The notes beneath the pieces were generated by a model. That model made no database searches. It saw only the letters and a list, made by a program, of their open reading frames with translations, and was not told the DNA's origin. A program made the translations under genes and the position numbers. Below are positions 17,215-26,329 of a stretch of 64,000 bases of DNA, in pieces (positions within the stretch are counted from its first letter, which is position 1; the number at the start of each line of letters is the position of its first letter). Source of the DNA: Pseudomonadota bacterium (GTDB lineage Bacteria > Pseudomonadota > Gammaproteobacteria > Steroidobacterales > Woeseiaceae); assembly GCA_022563505.1 (NCBI GenBank), contig JADFNG010000005.1, positions 1-64,000 of the forward strand. The letters are read 5' to 3'.

Positions 17215-18372
17215 ATGGAACGCGAACAAGCGGTACGACTGACACAGAATCTGTTGAAAAAGATGGTCGAGAAGGACGGTTCCGACCTGTTTCTCACTTG
17301 TGGTTTCCCGCCGGCAATCAAGGTCGACGGTCAGATACATAAAGCCACGGATACAGCGCTGACAGCTGAACAGTCAGCGATGATGGTTCGTTCGATCATG
17401 AACGACAAACAAATCAAAGAGTTTGATGCAACGAAGGAATGCAATTTCGCGATCAGCCCGCAAGGCATCGGGCGATTTCGCGTAAGCGCATTCATTCAGC
17501 AGGGGCTCGTAGGGGCTGTCCTGCGTACGATTACGACCGAGATCCCGACGCTGAATGGGCTCGAATTGCCGCCGATCCTGAAAGATGTCGTCATGAACAA
17601 ACGAGGTCTGGTGATTGTCGTCGGTGGCACGGGGTCGGGGAAGTCAACGACAATGGCCGCCATGATCGGTCACCGGAATGCCAATTCGAAAGGCCATATC
17701 ATTTCGATCGAAGACCCAATCGAGTATGTCCACCCTCACCAGGGTTGCGTCATTACACAGCGAGAAGTGGGTGTCGATACGGAGTCCTGGTACGCTGCTT
17801 TGAAAAATACGCTGCGCCAGGCACCGGACGTCATCGTCATCGGTGAAATTCGCGACCGGGAGACGATGGAGTATGGTATTCAATTTGCTGAAACCGGTCA
17901 CCTGTGTCTCGCTACGCTGCATGCCAATAGTGCCAACCAGGCCCTGGATCGCATTATTAACTTCTTCTCGGAAGAGCGCCGCCAGCAATTGTTGATGGAC
18001 CTGTCGCTCAATTGCAAGGCCATCGTTTCGCAGCGCCTGATTCTCAGGGAAGGAGGCGTAGGTCGGGTCGCAGCGATGGAGATCATGTTGAATTCGCCGT
18101 TAATTGCAGATCTGATATTCAAGGGCGACGTCGCCATGATCAAGGAAATCATGGCGAAGTCGACGCGACTCGGGATGCAAACATTTGATCAGTCGTTGTT
18201 CACCCTGTACGAGGATTCGATGATTTCGTACGATGATGCGATGCGTAATGCAGACTCCAAAAATGAATTACGCCTGAAAATCAAGCTGCAGAGCAAGCGC
18301 GATTCGTCGCTCGACATAGAACAGGGTAAGACCCTGAACATCCTGGAAGAGGACACTGCCCAGACTTTCTGA
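17215..18372 (+). CDS. pilU: PilU-type retraction ATPase
   Basis: 385 residues, like P. aeruginosa PilU (382). Walker A GGTGSGKST (137-145), IEDPIEYVHPHQGCVITQRE, TGHLCLATLHANSANQALDR and the PilU-like C-terminus GMQTFDQSLF; the AIRNLIRE motif is replaced by LIADLIFKGD. A C-terminal tail of about 35 residues follows the ATPase core. PilU is a PilT-dependent accessory retraction motor. It starts 46 bp after pilT and stops 21 bp before a third paralogue. Confidence 0.94.
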   Translation: MEREQAVRLTQNLLKKMVEKDGSDLFLTCGFPPAIKVDGQIHKATDTALTAEQSAMMVRSIMNDKQIKEFDATKECNFAISPQGIGRFRVSAFIQQGLVGAVLRTITTEIPTLNGLELPPILKDVVMNKRGLVIVVGGTGSGKSTTMAAMIGHRNANSKGHIISIEDPIEYVHPHQGCVITQREVGVDTESWYAALKNTLRQAPDVIVIGEIRDRETMEYGIQFAETGHLCLATLHANSANQALDRIINFFSEERRQQLLMDLSLNCKAIVSQRLILREGGVGRVAAMEIMLNSPLIADLIFKGDVAMIKEIMAKSTRLGMQTFDQSLFTLYEDSMISYDDAMRNADSKNELRLKIKLQSKRDSSLDIEQGKTLNILEEDTAQTF

Positions 18373-18393
18373 GATTAACAGCACGGACCCGCT

Positions 18394-19452
18394 ATGAACG
18401 TAAAACCACTGTTTAAATTGATGGTTGAGAAAAAGGCCTCCGACCTTTTTTTCGCACCGTTTACACCCGCAAAGATCAAGATTGACGGCAAGATCATGCC
18501 GGTTAACAAACTCGAAATGACGCCGAAAATGGTTAAACAGGCGGCGATCGAATTAATGGATGAAGACTTGCTTGAAGAGTTCTCTCGTGAACTTGAAGTC
18601 GACTTCGCAATCTCGGAGCCCGGGTTGGGGCGATTTCGCGTAAACGTCTTCCATCAGCGCGGCAACGTTGCCATGGTGTTGCGTTACATCACTGCGGAGA
18701 TGCCGACGCTCGAAGAGCTCGGCATGCCGAAACAGCTGGAAGAACTGGTCATGCTGAAGCGTGGCCTCGTTTTGATGGTTGGCGCCAGCGGCGCCGGCAA
18801 ATCGACAACGCTGGCGGCCATGATCAACCACCGCAACGAGAAAACATCCTCACACATCATTACGATCGAAGACCCGATCGAATTCCTGCACCCGAACAAG
18901 CAGTCGATCGTCAATCAGCGCGAGGTTGGTCTCGATACCAAGAGCTACGCGCGCGCCCTCAAGAGCGCCATGCGGGCCGCACCCGACGTCATTCTGATCG
19001 GCGAGATTCGTGACCGCGAATCAATGCAAAGTGCCATCGATATGGCGGGTACGGGCCATCTGGTTCTGGCGACGCTGCACGCGAATAATGCGCCGGAAAC
19101 ACTGGATCGAATTATCAACATGTTTCCGCAGGCGCAACATCGGCAGGTATTCACGGATCTCGCTCATTATCTGCGTGCCATTATCTCACAACGTCTGGTG
19201 CTTACGAGAACCGGTAAGCGCGTTGCTGCCGTTGAGTTAATGTTGAATACACCGCACATCAAGGAACTGATCATGAAGGGCGAAATTTCCGGCCTGAAAG
19301 AGGCGCTGCAGGACAGCGGCGACCCGGGTGTGCTGGGTTTCGACGAAGCACTACTGAATCTGTACAAGGCAGGAACCATCACCCTTGAAGAGGCAATGAC
19401 GCACGCAGATTCACGTTCGAATCTGGAAGCGAAAGTCAATTTCGGTGGCTGA
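18394..19452 (+). CDS. Third PilT/PilU-family ATPase
   Basis: 352 residues. Walker A GASGAGKST (130-138), ITIEDPIEFLHP, APDVILIGEIRDRES and TGHLVLATLHANNAPETLDR are all present, so it should be an active ATPase. The C-terminal motif is HIKELIMKGEISGLKEAL and the usual G-M-Q-T-F-D is replaced by GVLGFDEALL, so it is neither a canonical PilT nor a second copy of the pilU upstream. It starts 21 bp after pilU and is almost certainly cotranscribed. Role inferred as an additional retraction or modulatory motor. Confidence 0.9.
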   Translation: MNVKPLFKLMVEKKASDLFFAPFTPAKIKIDGKIMPVNKLEMTPKMVKQAAIELMDEDLLEEFSRELEVDFAISEPGLGRFRVNVFHQRGNVAMVLRYITAEMPTLEELGMPKQLEELVMLKRGLVLMVGASGAGKSTTLAAMINHRNEKTSSHIITIEDPIEFLHPNKQSIVNQREVGLDTKSYARALKSAMRAAPDVILIGEIRDRESMQSAIDMAGTGHLVLATLHANNAPETLDRIINMFPQAQHRQVFTDLAHYLRAIISQRLVLTRTGKRVAAVELMLNTPHIKELIMKGEISGLKEALQDSGDPGVLGFDEALLNLYKAGTITLEEAMTHADSRSNLEAKVNFGG

Positions 19453-19565
19453 TTGCCGGCGCTCACTGCGCTTTGGCGAACAGGTAATGCGCAGGGCGGA
19501 ACAAACTGTCGACAATGCACTCTGAGTAAAGCGATACTGAAGCGCTTTTCCAGGGAGATGAATCG

Positions 19566-20075
19566 ATGCTCAAACGTGCTGCACTACTGATTATTCTTAT
19601 TGGCTTGGCCGTTCCGACGGTGGCTGTCGAGACCGGTGCAATTGCACCCGCCTGGATTGGCGTGGATTATTCAGGCGGCGAAGTCGATTTCCCATCCGTC
19701 ATTGATGGCAAGCCGACGGTCGTGGTTTTCTGGGCCACATGGTGTTCCTACTGCAAAGCATTCATGCCCTACCTGAAAGGAATTCAGCGAGATTACGGTG
19801 AGCAGAAAATCAATATTCTCGTCATCAATGCAAAAGAAAGAGGTGCCGGCGACCCTGCCGCCTATGTCGACAAGCTGGGTTTCCCGTTAATTGCGGTTGC
19901 GGATGGTGATGAGATTGCCGACGCCTACGGAATTCGATTTATTCCAGGCCTGCTGATCGTCGATGGGCAGGGTGATCTTGCGTGGCAGCGAGCGTCGACC
20001 GACTTGCCGGCGGGCAAGACCGTCGCCGAGTTATGGGACCAGCAGGTTCGCGAGCAACTGGACCGTCTGCTTTAG
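19566..20075 (+). CDS. Secreted TlpA-like thioredoxin-fold protein
   Basis: 169 residues. Signal peptide at 1-22; thioredoxin fold with active-site WCSYC (C60 and C63) preceded by VVVFWAT, and the cis-Pro region RFIPGLLIVDGQG. TlpA/ResA-type proteins reduce periplasmic disulfides, often for cytochrome c or other client proteins. The client here is unknown; the neighbours are pilus ATPases. Convergent with the PyrK-like gene, overlapping it by 4 bp. Confidence 0.85.
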   Translation: MLKRAALLIILIGLAVPTVAVETGAIAPAWIGVDYSGGEVDFPSVIDGKPTVVVFWATWCSYCKAFMPYLKGIQRDYGEQKINILVINAKERGAGDPAAYVDKLGFPLIAVADGDEIADAYGIRFIPGLLIVDGQGDLAWQRASTDLPAGKTVAELWDQQVREQLDRLL

Positions 20076-20962
20076 CAATCCGGAAAGACGTCAGTGGCCT
20101 GGAACACCGGGCCATCGATACAGACCCGCTTCATTGCCGACCCTTCGCTGGTCTGGACCAACACGGTGCAGCCCGCACAGCCACCAACGCCGCAAGCCAT
20201 GTATTCCTCCAGCGACACCTGGCATGGCAGTTCGAATTTGTTCGCCAGCGAGGCGACGGCTTTGAGCATTGGCGTGGGTCCACAGGAAAAAATTTCCGTT
20301 TCGGCGAGCTCATCTTTCGTGAGTGATGTGAGGTATTTCTCGGCAACGTCGGTGACGTAGCCGCGATAGGTTCCGGGAAGACTGGCAAGACTCGCAAGCT
20401 TGACAGGTATGCCCCAGTTTTCGAGTAATGGCATCGTGGCGTCAGCACCTTGCGGCAGCCAGTCACAGGCAATGGCTGTTTGGGCACACTCGAAGGGAAA
20501 CGGTATTTCCGAACCCATGATCACCAGTGGTTGCCAGTTGTGGCGGTCACGATTGAGTGTTTCAGCAAGGAATATCATGGGCGGAATGCCGACGCCGCCA
20601 CCGATAAGCAAGGGTCGGCGGTGCGCAGGTGTTGTTTTAAATCCGTGGCCAATCGGGCCGATCGAACTCATCCTGTCGCCCGGTTGTTTGTTCGCGAGTG
20701 ATTTCAGGCCCTGGCCGACAACCTTGAAAAGAATCTCGATCCAACCCGCGTCCGCATCAGCCCGCATGATCGACATTGGACGCCGCAGTGGAATGCTTGC
20801 ATCGCATTGCAAATGCACGAAGCTGCCTGCCGTTGCGTGTGCCGCACATTTTGGTGATTGCAGCCGCAGTCGGTATTGTTTGCCAGGATAGCTTTTGATC
20901 GAATTTACTTCAGCATCCTCGACAAACAACGTTCCGCGCAGTGACCGTGTTGATGCCGTCAT
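20072..20962 (-). CDS. Dihydroorotate dehydrogenase electron transfer subunit-like protein (PyrK family)
   Basis: 296 residues of ferredoxin-reductase type: FAD-binding LRRPMSIM (R-P-x-S), NAD-binding IGGGVGIPPM, FSCGPTPMLKAV, and a C-terminal [2Fe-2S] site CGVGGCAGC plus a later Cys (KRVCIDGP), the PyrK cysteine spacing. In class 1B enzymes PyrK passes electrons from dihydroorotate to NAD+; most Gammaproteobacteria instead use the quinone-linked class 2 PyrD. Its start overlaps the pyrB stop by 4 bp (ATGA), so the two are translationally coupled and a pyrimidine role is likely. Confidence 0.85.
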   Translation of the reverse strand: MTASTRSLRGTLFVEDAEVNSIKSYPGKQYRLRLQSPKCAAHATAGSFVHLQCDASIPLRRPMSIMRADADAGWIEILFKVVGQGLKSLANKQPGDRMSSIGPIGHGFKTTPAHRRPLLIGGGVGIPPMIFLAETLNRDRHNWQPLVIMGSEIPFPFECAQTAIACDWLPQGADATMPLLENWGIPVKLASLASLPGTYRGYVTDVAEKYLTSLTKDELAETEIFSCGPTPMLKAVASLANKFELPCQVSLEEYMACGVGGCAGCTVLVQTSEGSAMKRVCIDGPVFQATDVFPDC

Positions 20963-21954
20963 CGGGACTGCCGTGATTCCATGACGGCGGCCAGTATGGC
21001 CATGCGCACGGCGACGCCATTCGTCACTTGCCGGGTAATCACCGATTGCGGGCTATCGGCCAGGCTTGACTCAATCTCAATGCCGCGATTCATGGGTCCC
21101 GGATGCATGACAATCGCATCCGGTGCCGCCAGTTTCATTCGTTCGTGGCTGATGCCATAGCGCGCATAGTATTCCTCCACACCCGGAATGCCCTGCACAT
21201 CATCGATGCGTTCTCGCTGGATACGCAATGCCATGACGACATCGGCGCCACGCAGGCCCTTGTCGAGATCGTGCATGATCACGGCCTGCGGCATTAATGC
21301 CGGATCCGGTGCCAATGCCGGTGGTGAGACCAGGCGCAGTTCGCCAACACCCATCGTGGTCAGGCCTTCGGCGGCTGAGCGAGCAACGCGTGAATGCGCG
21401 ATGTCGCCAACAATCGTGACGGTCAGGTTCTCAAATGACCCCTTGCACTGTCGGATGGTCAACAGGTCCAGCAATCCCTGCGTCGGGTGCGAAATGTCCG
21501 CTTCGCCGGCATTCAGGATGCTGATGTGGGGGGCAACATTGTCCACGATATACGCGGGTACTCCCGCACTGGCATCGCGCACGACGAATATATCGATCTG
21601 CATCGCCTGCAACGTATATATGGTGTCAAGAATGCTTTCGCCCTTCTTTCGCGACGAGGTGTTGACGTCAAGATTGAGTACGTCCGCACCCAGTCGTTTG
21701 GCCGCCAGCTCGAATGAGGCGCGCGTGCGGGTGCTGGGCTCGAAGAACAGGTTGGCAATGGTCCGGCCTGTCAGCAGGTTTGTGCGCACAGGGGCATCAC
21801 CAAGCGGACTCAGGTAAGCCTCGGATTGATCGAGGATTTCGCTGAGCAGACGCCGCTCAAGACCGCGCAGGGACAGCAAATGATGCAAGCCACCTTGCGG
21901 CGTTAACTGCAGATTCATGGGATCCGGCAGGTCGTTGCTATTCATGGCTGACAT
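20959..21954 (-). CDS. pyrB: Aspartate carbamoyltransferase catalytic subunit
   Basis: 331 residues (a second ATG at 21945 is possible). Carbamoyl-phosphate loop FFEPSTRTRASFE, the mobile loop SSRKKGES, HPTQGLLDLLT, and the aspartate site MHPGPMNRGIEI are intact. It condenses carbamoyl phosphate with aspartate, the committed pyrimidine step. No pyrI is adjacent and no inactive pyrC paralogue follows; a PyrK-like gene follows instead. Upstream are ruvX and algH, the Pseudomonas gene order. Confidence 0.97.
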   Translation of the reverse strand: MSAMNSNDLPDPMNLQLTPQGGLHHLLSLRGLERRLLSEILDQSEAYLSPLGDAPVRTNLLTGRTIANLFFEPSTRTRASFELAAKRLGADVLNLDVNTSSRKKGESILDTIYTLQAMQIDIFVVRDASAGVPAYIVDNVAPHISILNAGEADISHPTQGLLDLLTIRQCKGSFENLTVTIVGDIAHSRVARSAAEGLTTMGVGELRLVSPPALAPDPALMPQAVIMHDLDKGLRGADVVMALRIQRERIDDVQGIPGVEEYYARYGISHERMKLAAPDAIVMHPGPMNRGIEIESSLADSPQSVITRQVTNGVAVRMAILAAVMESRQSR

Positions 21955-21990
21955 TGGTGCCGAATTCTACCCTGAACGCGACGCTGTTTT

Positions 21991-22437
21991 TCAGCTATTT
22001 TGTGACAACCAGCGTTCCGCGATCAACATGGCTGCTGTGGCATCGATGGTTTCTTTGTCAATCCGGCCGCGGCGTCCCGATGCGCGTTCGCGTTTCAGCA
22101 TTTCCCTTGCCTCGAGCGAGGAGTAGCGTTCATCGATTGACTCAATGGGTCGCTCGAATCTGGCGAGTTCATTGATGAAGCCCTGCGTGTCCTGCGACAT
22201 ATCGGAGGGCGTGCCGTCTGCATGCAAGGGCAGGCCGACGATCAGGCGATCGGGTTGCCACTCGTCGATCCAACGGGATATTTTTGGCCAATCCGGACCC
22301 GCGGGGCCATTGGTCGCAGTGCCCAGCGGACGGGCTGAAGCAGTAATCTGCTGCCCGACTGCCACGCCGATGCGGCGATGCCCGAAGTCGAATGCAAGCA
22401 ACGTTTCAGTCCGCAAGGGCTCAGGCGTGTCCGGCAT
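21991..22437 (-). CDS. ruvX: RuvX/YqgF-family Holliday-junction resolvase-like nuclease
   Basis: 148 residues from the ATG at 22437, which overlaps the algH 3' end by 17 bp. RNase H-like fold: LAFDFGHRRIGVAVG gives the first catalytic Asp, LIVGLPLHADG and IDERYSS the second region, and IDKETIDATAAMLI the last Asp. Implicated in 16S rRNA 5' end maturation and/or recombination. Coupled to algH upstream and pyrB downstream. Confidence 0.93.
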   Translation of the reverse strand: MPDTPEPLRTETLLAFDFGHRRIGVAVGQQITASARPLGTATNGPAGPDWPKISRWIDEWQPDRLIVGLPLHADGTPSDMSQDTQGFINELARFERPIESIDERYSSLEAREMLKRERASGRRGRIDKETIDATAAMLIAERWLSQNS

Positions 22438-22984
22438 CGGGCGAAAGGTTGCCGATATCAATGCCCAACACGTTCGCGGCGGAGCGCCAGCGGTGCTCAA
22501 AGGGCACATCGAATACTAATTCAGGGCTGGCCGGCACGCTCAGCCAGGTATTGGCGAGCATCTCTGCTTCAAGTTGGCCTGCATCCCAACCCGCATAGCC
22601 GAGGGCGACGATGGACTTGTCCGGACCGTGACCGGATGCAATGGCATCCAGCACATCCCGCGATAGCGTCATTTGTATATCCGGTGATACACGCACCGAA
22701 TGCTCGAAATCGTCGCATGGGCTGTGCAATACGAAGCCCCGTTCAGTAGCGACCGGGCCGCCATCCAGTATTGGCGCGGCAGCGATGGCTGCATCAGCAT
22801 GCTTTAAGTCCAGTTGTTTGAACAGGCCACCCAGATTCAAGGTCAGCGGTCGATTGATGATGATACCGAGCGCGCCATCGGCATTGTGTTCGCATACCAG
22901 GGTGACCGTGGTACTGAAATTCGGATCCGCCATTCCCGGCATGGCGATCAATAGCTGATTATTGAATGATGCCGCTTGTCGCAT
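22421..22984 (-). CDS. algH: AlgH/YqgE family protein (UPF0301)
   Basis: 187 residues from the ATG at 22984; longer readings start inside the tonB-like gene region and are not family-like. Conserved blocks LLIAMPGMADPNFSTTV, GALGIIINRPL, DGGPVATERGFVLHS and YAGWDAGQLEAEML define the family. Cytosolic, function uncertain; in Pseudomonas it was linked to alginate control. Part of the tonB-like, algH, ruvX, pyrB run. Confidence 0.94.
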   Translation of the reverse strand: MRQAASFNNQLLIAMPGMADPNFSTTVTLVCEHNADGALGIIINRPLTLNLGGLFKQLDLKHADAAIAAAPILDGGPVATERGFVLHSPCDDFEHSVRVSPDIQMTLSRDVLDAIASGHGPDKSIVALGYAGWDAGQLEAEMLANTWLSVPASPELVFDVPFEHRWRSAANVLGIDIGNLSPDAGHA

Positions 22985-23043
22985 ACCCGCAGTATCAACG
23001 CTGGGAGCCCAAGACTCAACTCCATGCGGGTTTTCGGGGGGTG

Positions 23044-23979
23044 CTAATTGATGCTGGCTGTTGCAGGTACGCCTATGTCGCTGAAGCGCCATTTGTACAC
23101 AAAGTTGAGTTCTGTGTGGTCGAGCCGCACGGCTTCCGGAAACGGATCGAAGGGCGCCGCGCGACGTAGAATATTCAGGGCGGCCTGATCCAGCAATTTC
23201 GATCCCGACGATTCGCGGATGATGACTTCGGCAAGCTGCCCGGATGCACTGATAGTTACTTCAAGCGTGGGGCTGCCGGTCAATCCCTGCAGTGCCGCCT
23301 GCTCGGGAAGATAGCGTCCACCAACGGCCTCTATTTTTCTTTTCCAGCGACTCACATAGCCGGCGATGTTCGATTCCCGGGTATCTGCGCTGATGAGAAT
23401 GCGCCGTTTGTTCTTGTCACGAACCAGGAAATTGGCCTGTATCTCCTGCGGAAGTGGCAAGCTCGCTGCGGCACCGGCTAGCAAGAGCGCCGCCCGTGAT
23501 TCGAGGGGTGTGGGTTCATTGCGAGGATCGTTGTCGACACTGGTGTCCTGATCCGAGGCAGTGACCAGCACCTCGTCTGCCAGGGCGTTTTGAGCGAGAG
23601 AGTCTTTAAGACCATTGCCGTCTTCGCTGCCGGCATTGTCTACCGGAACGCTGCTTTCCAGCGGCGCGGAAGGTCGGGACTGCTCATCGGTATTGCCACC
23701 ACCCAGTTGACTCGCTTGTGCCAGGTAGGCCGCGTCATCCAGTCGTTCAAAATTATTGTCAGGATTGGCAACGATGGTCACTTCCAGGGAGACGACATCG
23801 GAAAGAGCATCACCGATAACGGCGTTGAACGTAATGCCAATGATCAGCACTCCGTGTATCAATGCCGAGAGAAACAGCATGGGCGGGAGCCGATCGGGCC
23901 GTTGCCCGAGCGTCAGTTCGAACGGGTCGAGGGGTGCTTGAACTCCGGCCTCTGCCGCTTTTGAATCTTGTTCAGCCAT
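23044..23979 (-). CDS. TonB-family energy transducer
   Basis: 311 residues: cytoplasmic N-terminus, one membrane segment at about 34-54 (MLFLSALIHGVLIIGITF, with the TonB-like Ser/His face), a long polar periplasmic linker, and a C-terminal TonB-like domain (about 215-305) with SGSPTLEVTISASGQLAEV-type strands and AAPFDPFPEAV. The Pro-Lys repeat region of classical TonB is absent. A tonB-like gene (tonB3, needed for twitching) occupies this position near gshB and pilG in P. aeruginosa, so a pilus-related role is possible. Confidence 0.85.
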   Translation of the reverse strand: MAEQDSKAAEAGVQAPLDPFELTLGQRPDRLPPMLFLSALIHGVLIIGITFNAVIGDALSDVVSLEVTIVANPDNNFERLDDAAYLAQASQLGGGNTDEQSRPSAPLESSVPVDNAGSEDGNGLKDSLAQNALADEVLVTASDQDTSVDNDPRNEPTPLESRAALLLAGAAASLPLPQEIQANFLVRDKNKRRILISADTRESNIAGYVSRWKRKIEAVGGRYLPEQAALQGLTGSPTLEVTISASGQLAEVIIRESSGSKLLDQAALNILRRAAPFDPFPEAVRLDHTELNFVYKWRFSDIGVPATASIN

Positions 23980-24024
23980 CGGTTTTTAAGGTGTTTGATC
24001 CCAGGTTATCGCACAAACATTGAT

Positions 24025-25065
24025 CTATCGAAGCCAGTTTACTCGCCTGTCCATGTCCGGTGTGAGACGCAGTTCACCGGACGAATTGATAAGAACGGCC
24101 TGCTGAATGCCCAATGCAGCGCAAGTTTGGTCAAATTCGGCCATTCCTGCAACCACCAGGGCGGTAGCGGCGGCATCGGCGAGTATCGGGTCGCGGTGAA
24201 TGACCGTCACCGAGGCAGTGTGGCGTATGGGAAAGCCGCTCTTCGGGTCGAGGATATGCTGGTATTTCTGGCCCTGGTACTCGAAAAATCGCTCGTAATC
24301 GCCGGATGTGACCACGGTCTCTCCGTCGGCAACATTCAGCCAGCCAATCGGCGTATCGGCGATGGGAGAGCGAATGCCTATTTTTGCCGCACGCCCATGG
24401 ATGTCACCGAGGACGGCAAGATCGCCACCAATATTGATGATCGCGTTGTCCACGCCGCCTTCTTTAAGCAGGGCGATGGTGAGATCAAGTATCGCGCCTT
24501 TGGCGATGCCCCCCAGGTCGATTTGCGTGACGGTTGAGCGGCTGCTGAGTGTGTCGTTTTCCCACCGCAGGTGATCGCTGCCCGGCGCGAGTGCGACAAG
24601 CGCCCGTACCGCAGCGTCAGAGGGTGGTGCCCAGGTTTCCCGCAAGACGTTGTCGAAGCCCCACAACCGGGTCAGCCTGCCGATGCCCGGGTTAAATTTC
24701 CCCCGCGAGCGTTTCTCGATGACTGCTGCGCGCCGGATCAGGCGCGCGAGCTCCGGGCTGACATCAATCGACTGCCCGGAAGCGAGCGCTGCATTGATAC
24801 GCTGTAACTCACCCAAACCGGAAAAAGATGCGCGCGCCCAGGGATACCAGTCACGATCCACTTCACGATAGCGTGCTTCGATACGCGCCATAACGCTCCG
24901 GACTTGTCCGGCATCGCTACCGTATATGTTCAGCTCTACTCGCGTGCCGAAGGCAAACAATTGATGCAATGAATCCTCCTGCTGCGTCTCGCAGGATGCA
25001 GCGAGGCAGGTAGTCAGCAGGCAAAGTACTCTGAATTCAGCCCAGCTTCTTTTCGATAGCATCAA
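24025..25065 (-). CDS. apbE: FAD:protein FMN transferase ApbE, lipoprotein
   Basis: 346 residues. Lipoprotein-type N-terminus with Cys at LAASCETQ (residue 25). ApbE signatures: FAFGTRVELNIYG, VDRDWYPW, IDLGGIAKGAILD, NIGGDLAVLG, and the C-terminal VVTSGDYERFFEY with DPKSGFPIRHTASVTV. It covalently attaches FMN to Thr/Ser of target flavoproteins such as NqrB/C or RnfG, outside the inner membrane. It starts inside the gshB 3' end (29 bp overlap). No target gene is present in this window. Confidence 0.92.
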   Translation of the reverse strand: MMLSKRSWAEFRVLCLLTTCLAASCETQQEDSLHQLFAFGTRVELNIYGSDAGQVRSVMARIEARYREVDRDWYPWARASFSGLGELQRINAALASGQSIDVSPELARLIRRAAVIEKRSRGKFNPGIGRLTRLWGFDNVLRETWAPPSDAAVRALVALAPGSDHLRWENDTLSSRSTVTQIDLGGIAKGAILDLTIALLKEGGVDNAIINIGGDLAVLGDIHGRAAKIGIRSPIADTPIGWLNVADGETVVTSGDYERFFEYQGQKYQHILDPKSGFPIRHTASVTVIHRDPILADAAATALVVAGMAEFDQTCAALGIQQAVLINSSGELRLTPDMDRRVNWLR

Positions 25066-25993
25066 ACAAGGTGCCCGCGATATTCAAGTGAAAAATATTG
25101 TCCAACTCGCGGATTCCGGTCGGGCTCGTCGAGTTGATTTCCGTCATGTAGTCGCCGATAACGTCGATGCCGCAGAAAATGACGCCTTTTTCCTTGAGGA
25201 CCGGGCCCACCTGGCTGCAAATCCAGCGGTCGCGTTCGGTCAGTTCCCGACCTTCTGCCGCCGCACCCATGACGAGGTTGCCGCGATGGTCGTCACCGGC
25301 CGGGATGCGTGCGAGTGAATAAGGAATGGCTTCTCCGTCAATCAACAAAATGCGCTTGTCGCCCTTGCTTATCTCAGGGATGAAGACCTGGGCCATCGCG
25401 AATCTCGTGCCGTAATCGGTCAATGTTTCGATGATGACGTTGGTGTTATCGTCACCCTTGTTGATCACGAAAATTGATTTTCCGCCCATGCCATCCAGTG
25501 GTTTAACGACGATTTTCTTGTGCTCTTCCACAAAGCGCTTCACATCGGCCATCGAACGGGTAATCAGCGTTAGCGGCGCGCAATCGGAAAACCACGCCGT
25601 GTACGCTTTTTCATTCATGTCGCGCAGCGCCTGAGGGCTGTTGACGATCAGGGCGCCCGCCATTTCGGCTCGCTCCAGGATATAGCTGGTGTAGATATAT
25701 TCCATGTCGAACGGCGGGTCTTTGCGCATCAGGATGACGTCGAGTTCACCCAGGCTAATATTCTGTTCTTCGCCGAGGTCAAACCAGTCATCGAGATCAT
25801 CCCGGACATGCAACCGTCGGCAATGCCCAATGGCTTCGCCGGCCACCAGTTTGAGGTCTGCCTGCTGCATGTAGTGAAGTTCGTAGCCGCGGCGCTCTGC
25901 TTCCAGCAGCATTGCCAGCGAGCTGTCTTTCTTCGCTGAGATCGCCTCAATCGGGTCCATGACAATTCCGAGTCGAATCTTTTTGTTCGGCAT
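25037..25993 (-). CDS. gshB: Glutathione synthetase
   Basis: 318 residues from the ATG at 25993; the upstream in-frame extension to 26050 is not family-like. RLGIVMDPIEAI at the N-terminus, the ATP-grasp motifs KPLDGMGGKSIF and ILLIDGEAIPYSLARIPA, and ITEINSTSPTG-type C-terminal magnesium site (MTEINSTSPTGIRELD) are intact. Ligates gamma-glutamylcysteine with glycine. Divergent from pilG, the same arrangement as in Pseudomonas. Confidence 0.96.
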   Translation of the reverse strand: MPNKKIRLGIVMDPIEAISAKKDSSLAMLLEAERRGYELHYMQQADLKLVAGEAIGHCRRLHVRDDLDDWFDLGEEQNISLGELDVILMRKDPPFDMEYIYTSYILERAEMAGALIVNSPQALRDMNEKAYTAWFSDCAPLTLITRSMADVKRFVEEHKKIVVKPLDGMGGKSIFVINKGDDNTNVIIETLTDYGTRFAMAQVFIPEISKGDKRILLIDGEAIPYSLARIPAGDDHRGNLVMGAAAEGRELTERDRWICSQVGPVLKEKGVIFCGIDVIGDYMTEINSTSPTGIRELDNIFHLNIAGTLFDAIEKKLG

Positions 25994-26329
25994 ATGCGCC
26001 CTGTCTGCTGGTTTGGAGAAAGCTTGCTGCCCCTGTATGGGGCAACCCATGATCTGCGAAGGTAACTATACAGTGTGGGTCGGCTTCACCAAACTGAAAA
26101 CGGCCGCCTCAGCGCGGTTTTGCGTGGCTCGGCAGGCATCAATACCCGTGTTGCGAAGTGCCCGCTCTCCAGCACCGAATACGCTGTGGTCATGCGGGCT
26201 GCCGAGCATGTCGTAGCGGCAAAATGGTCAATGTGGTACAAGTTATTCTGCACAGGCTTAATATTATGGAAACTAGTACTCCGTCAAGGTGATAATTGCG
26301 GACGGCCACAAATTGGGCGAGGATATCCA
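25994..26329. other. 336 bp intergenic region between gshB and pilG
   Basis: Presumed divergent promoter region. A reverse-strand TATAGT-like box lies near 26065 for gshB, and an AT-rich stretch with TTAATATTATG at about 26259-26269 precedes pilG. No ORF, repeat or RNA structure that I can support. Confidence 0.4.

Noticed and set aside
26075-26329. N-terminal extension of PilG
   Set aside because: The sequence before GTG 26330 is not receiver-like, and PilG proteins are about 130 residues. A Shine-Dalgarno precedes the GTG.
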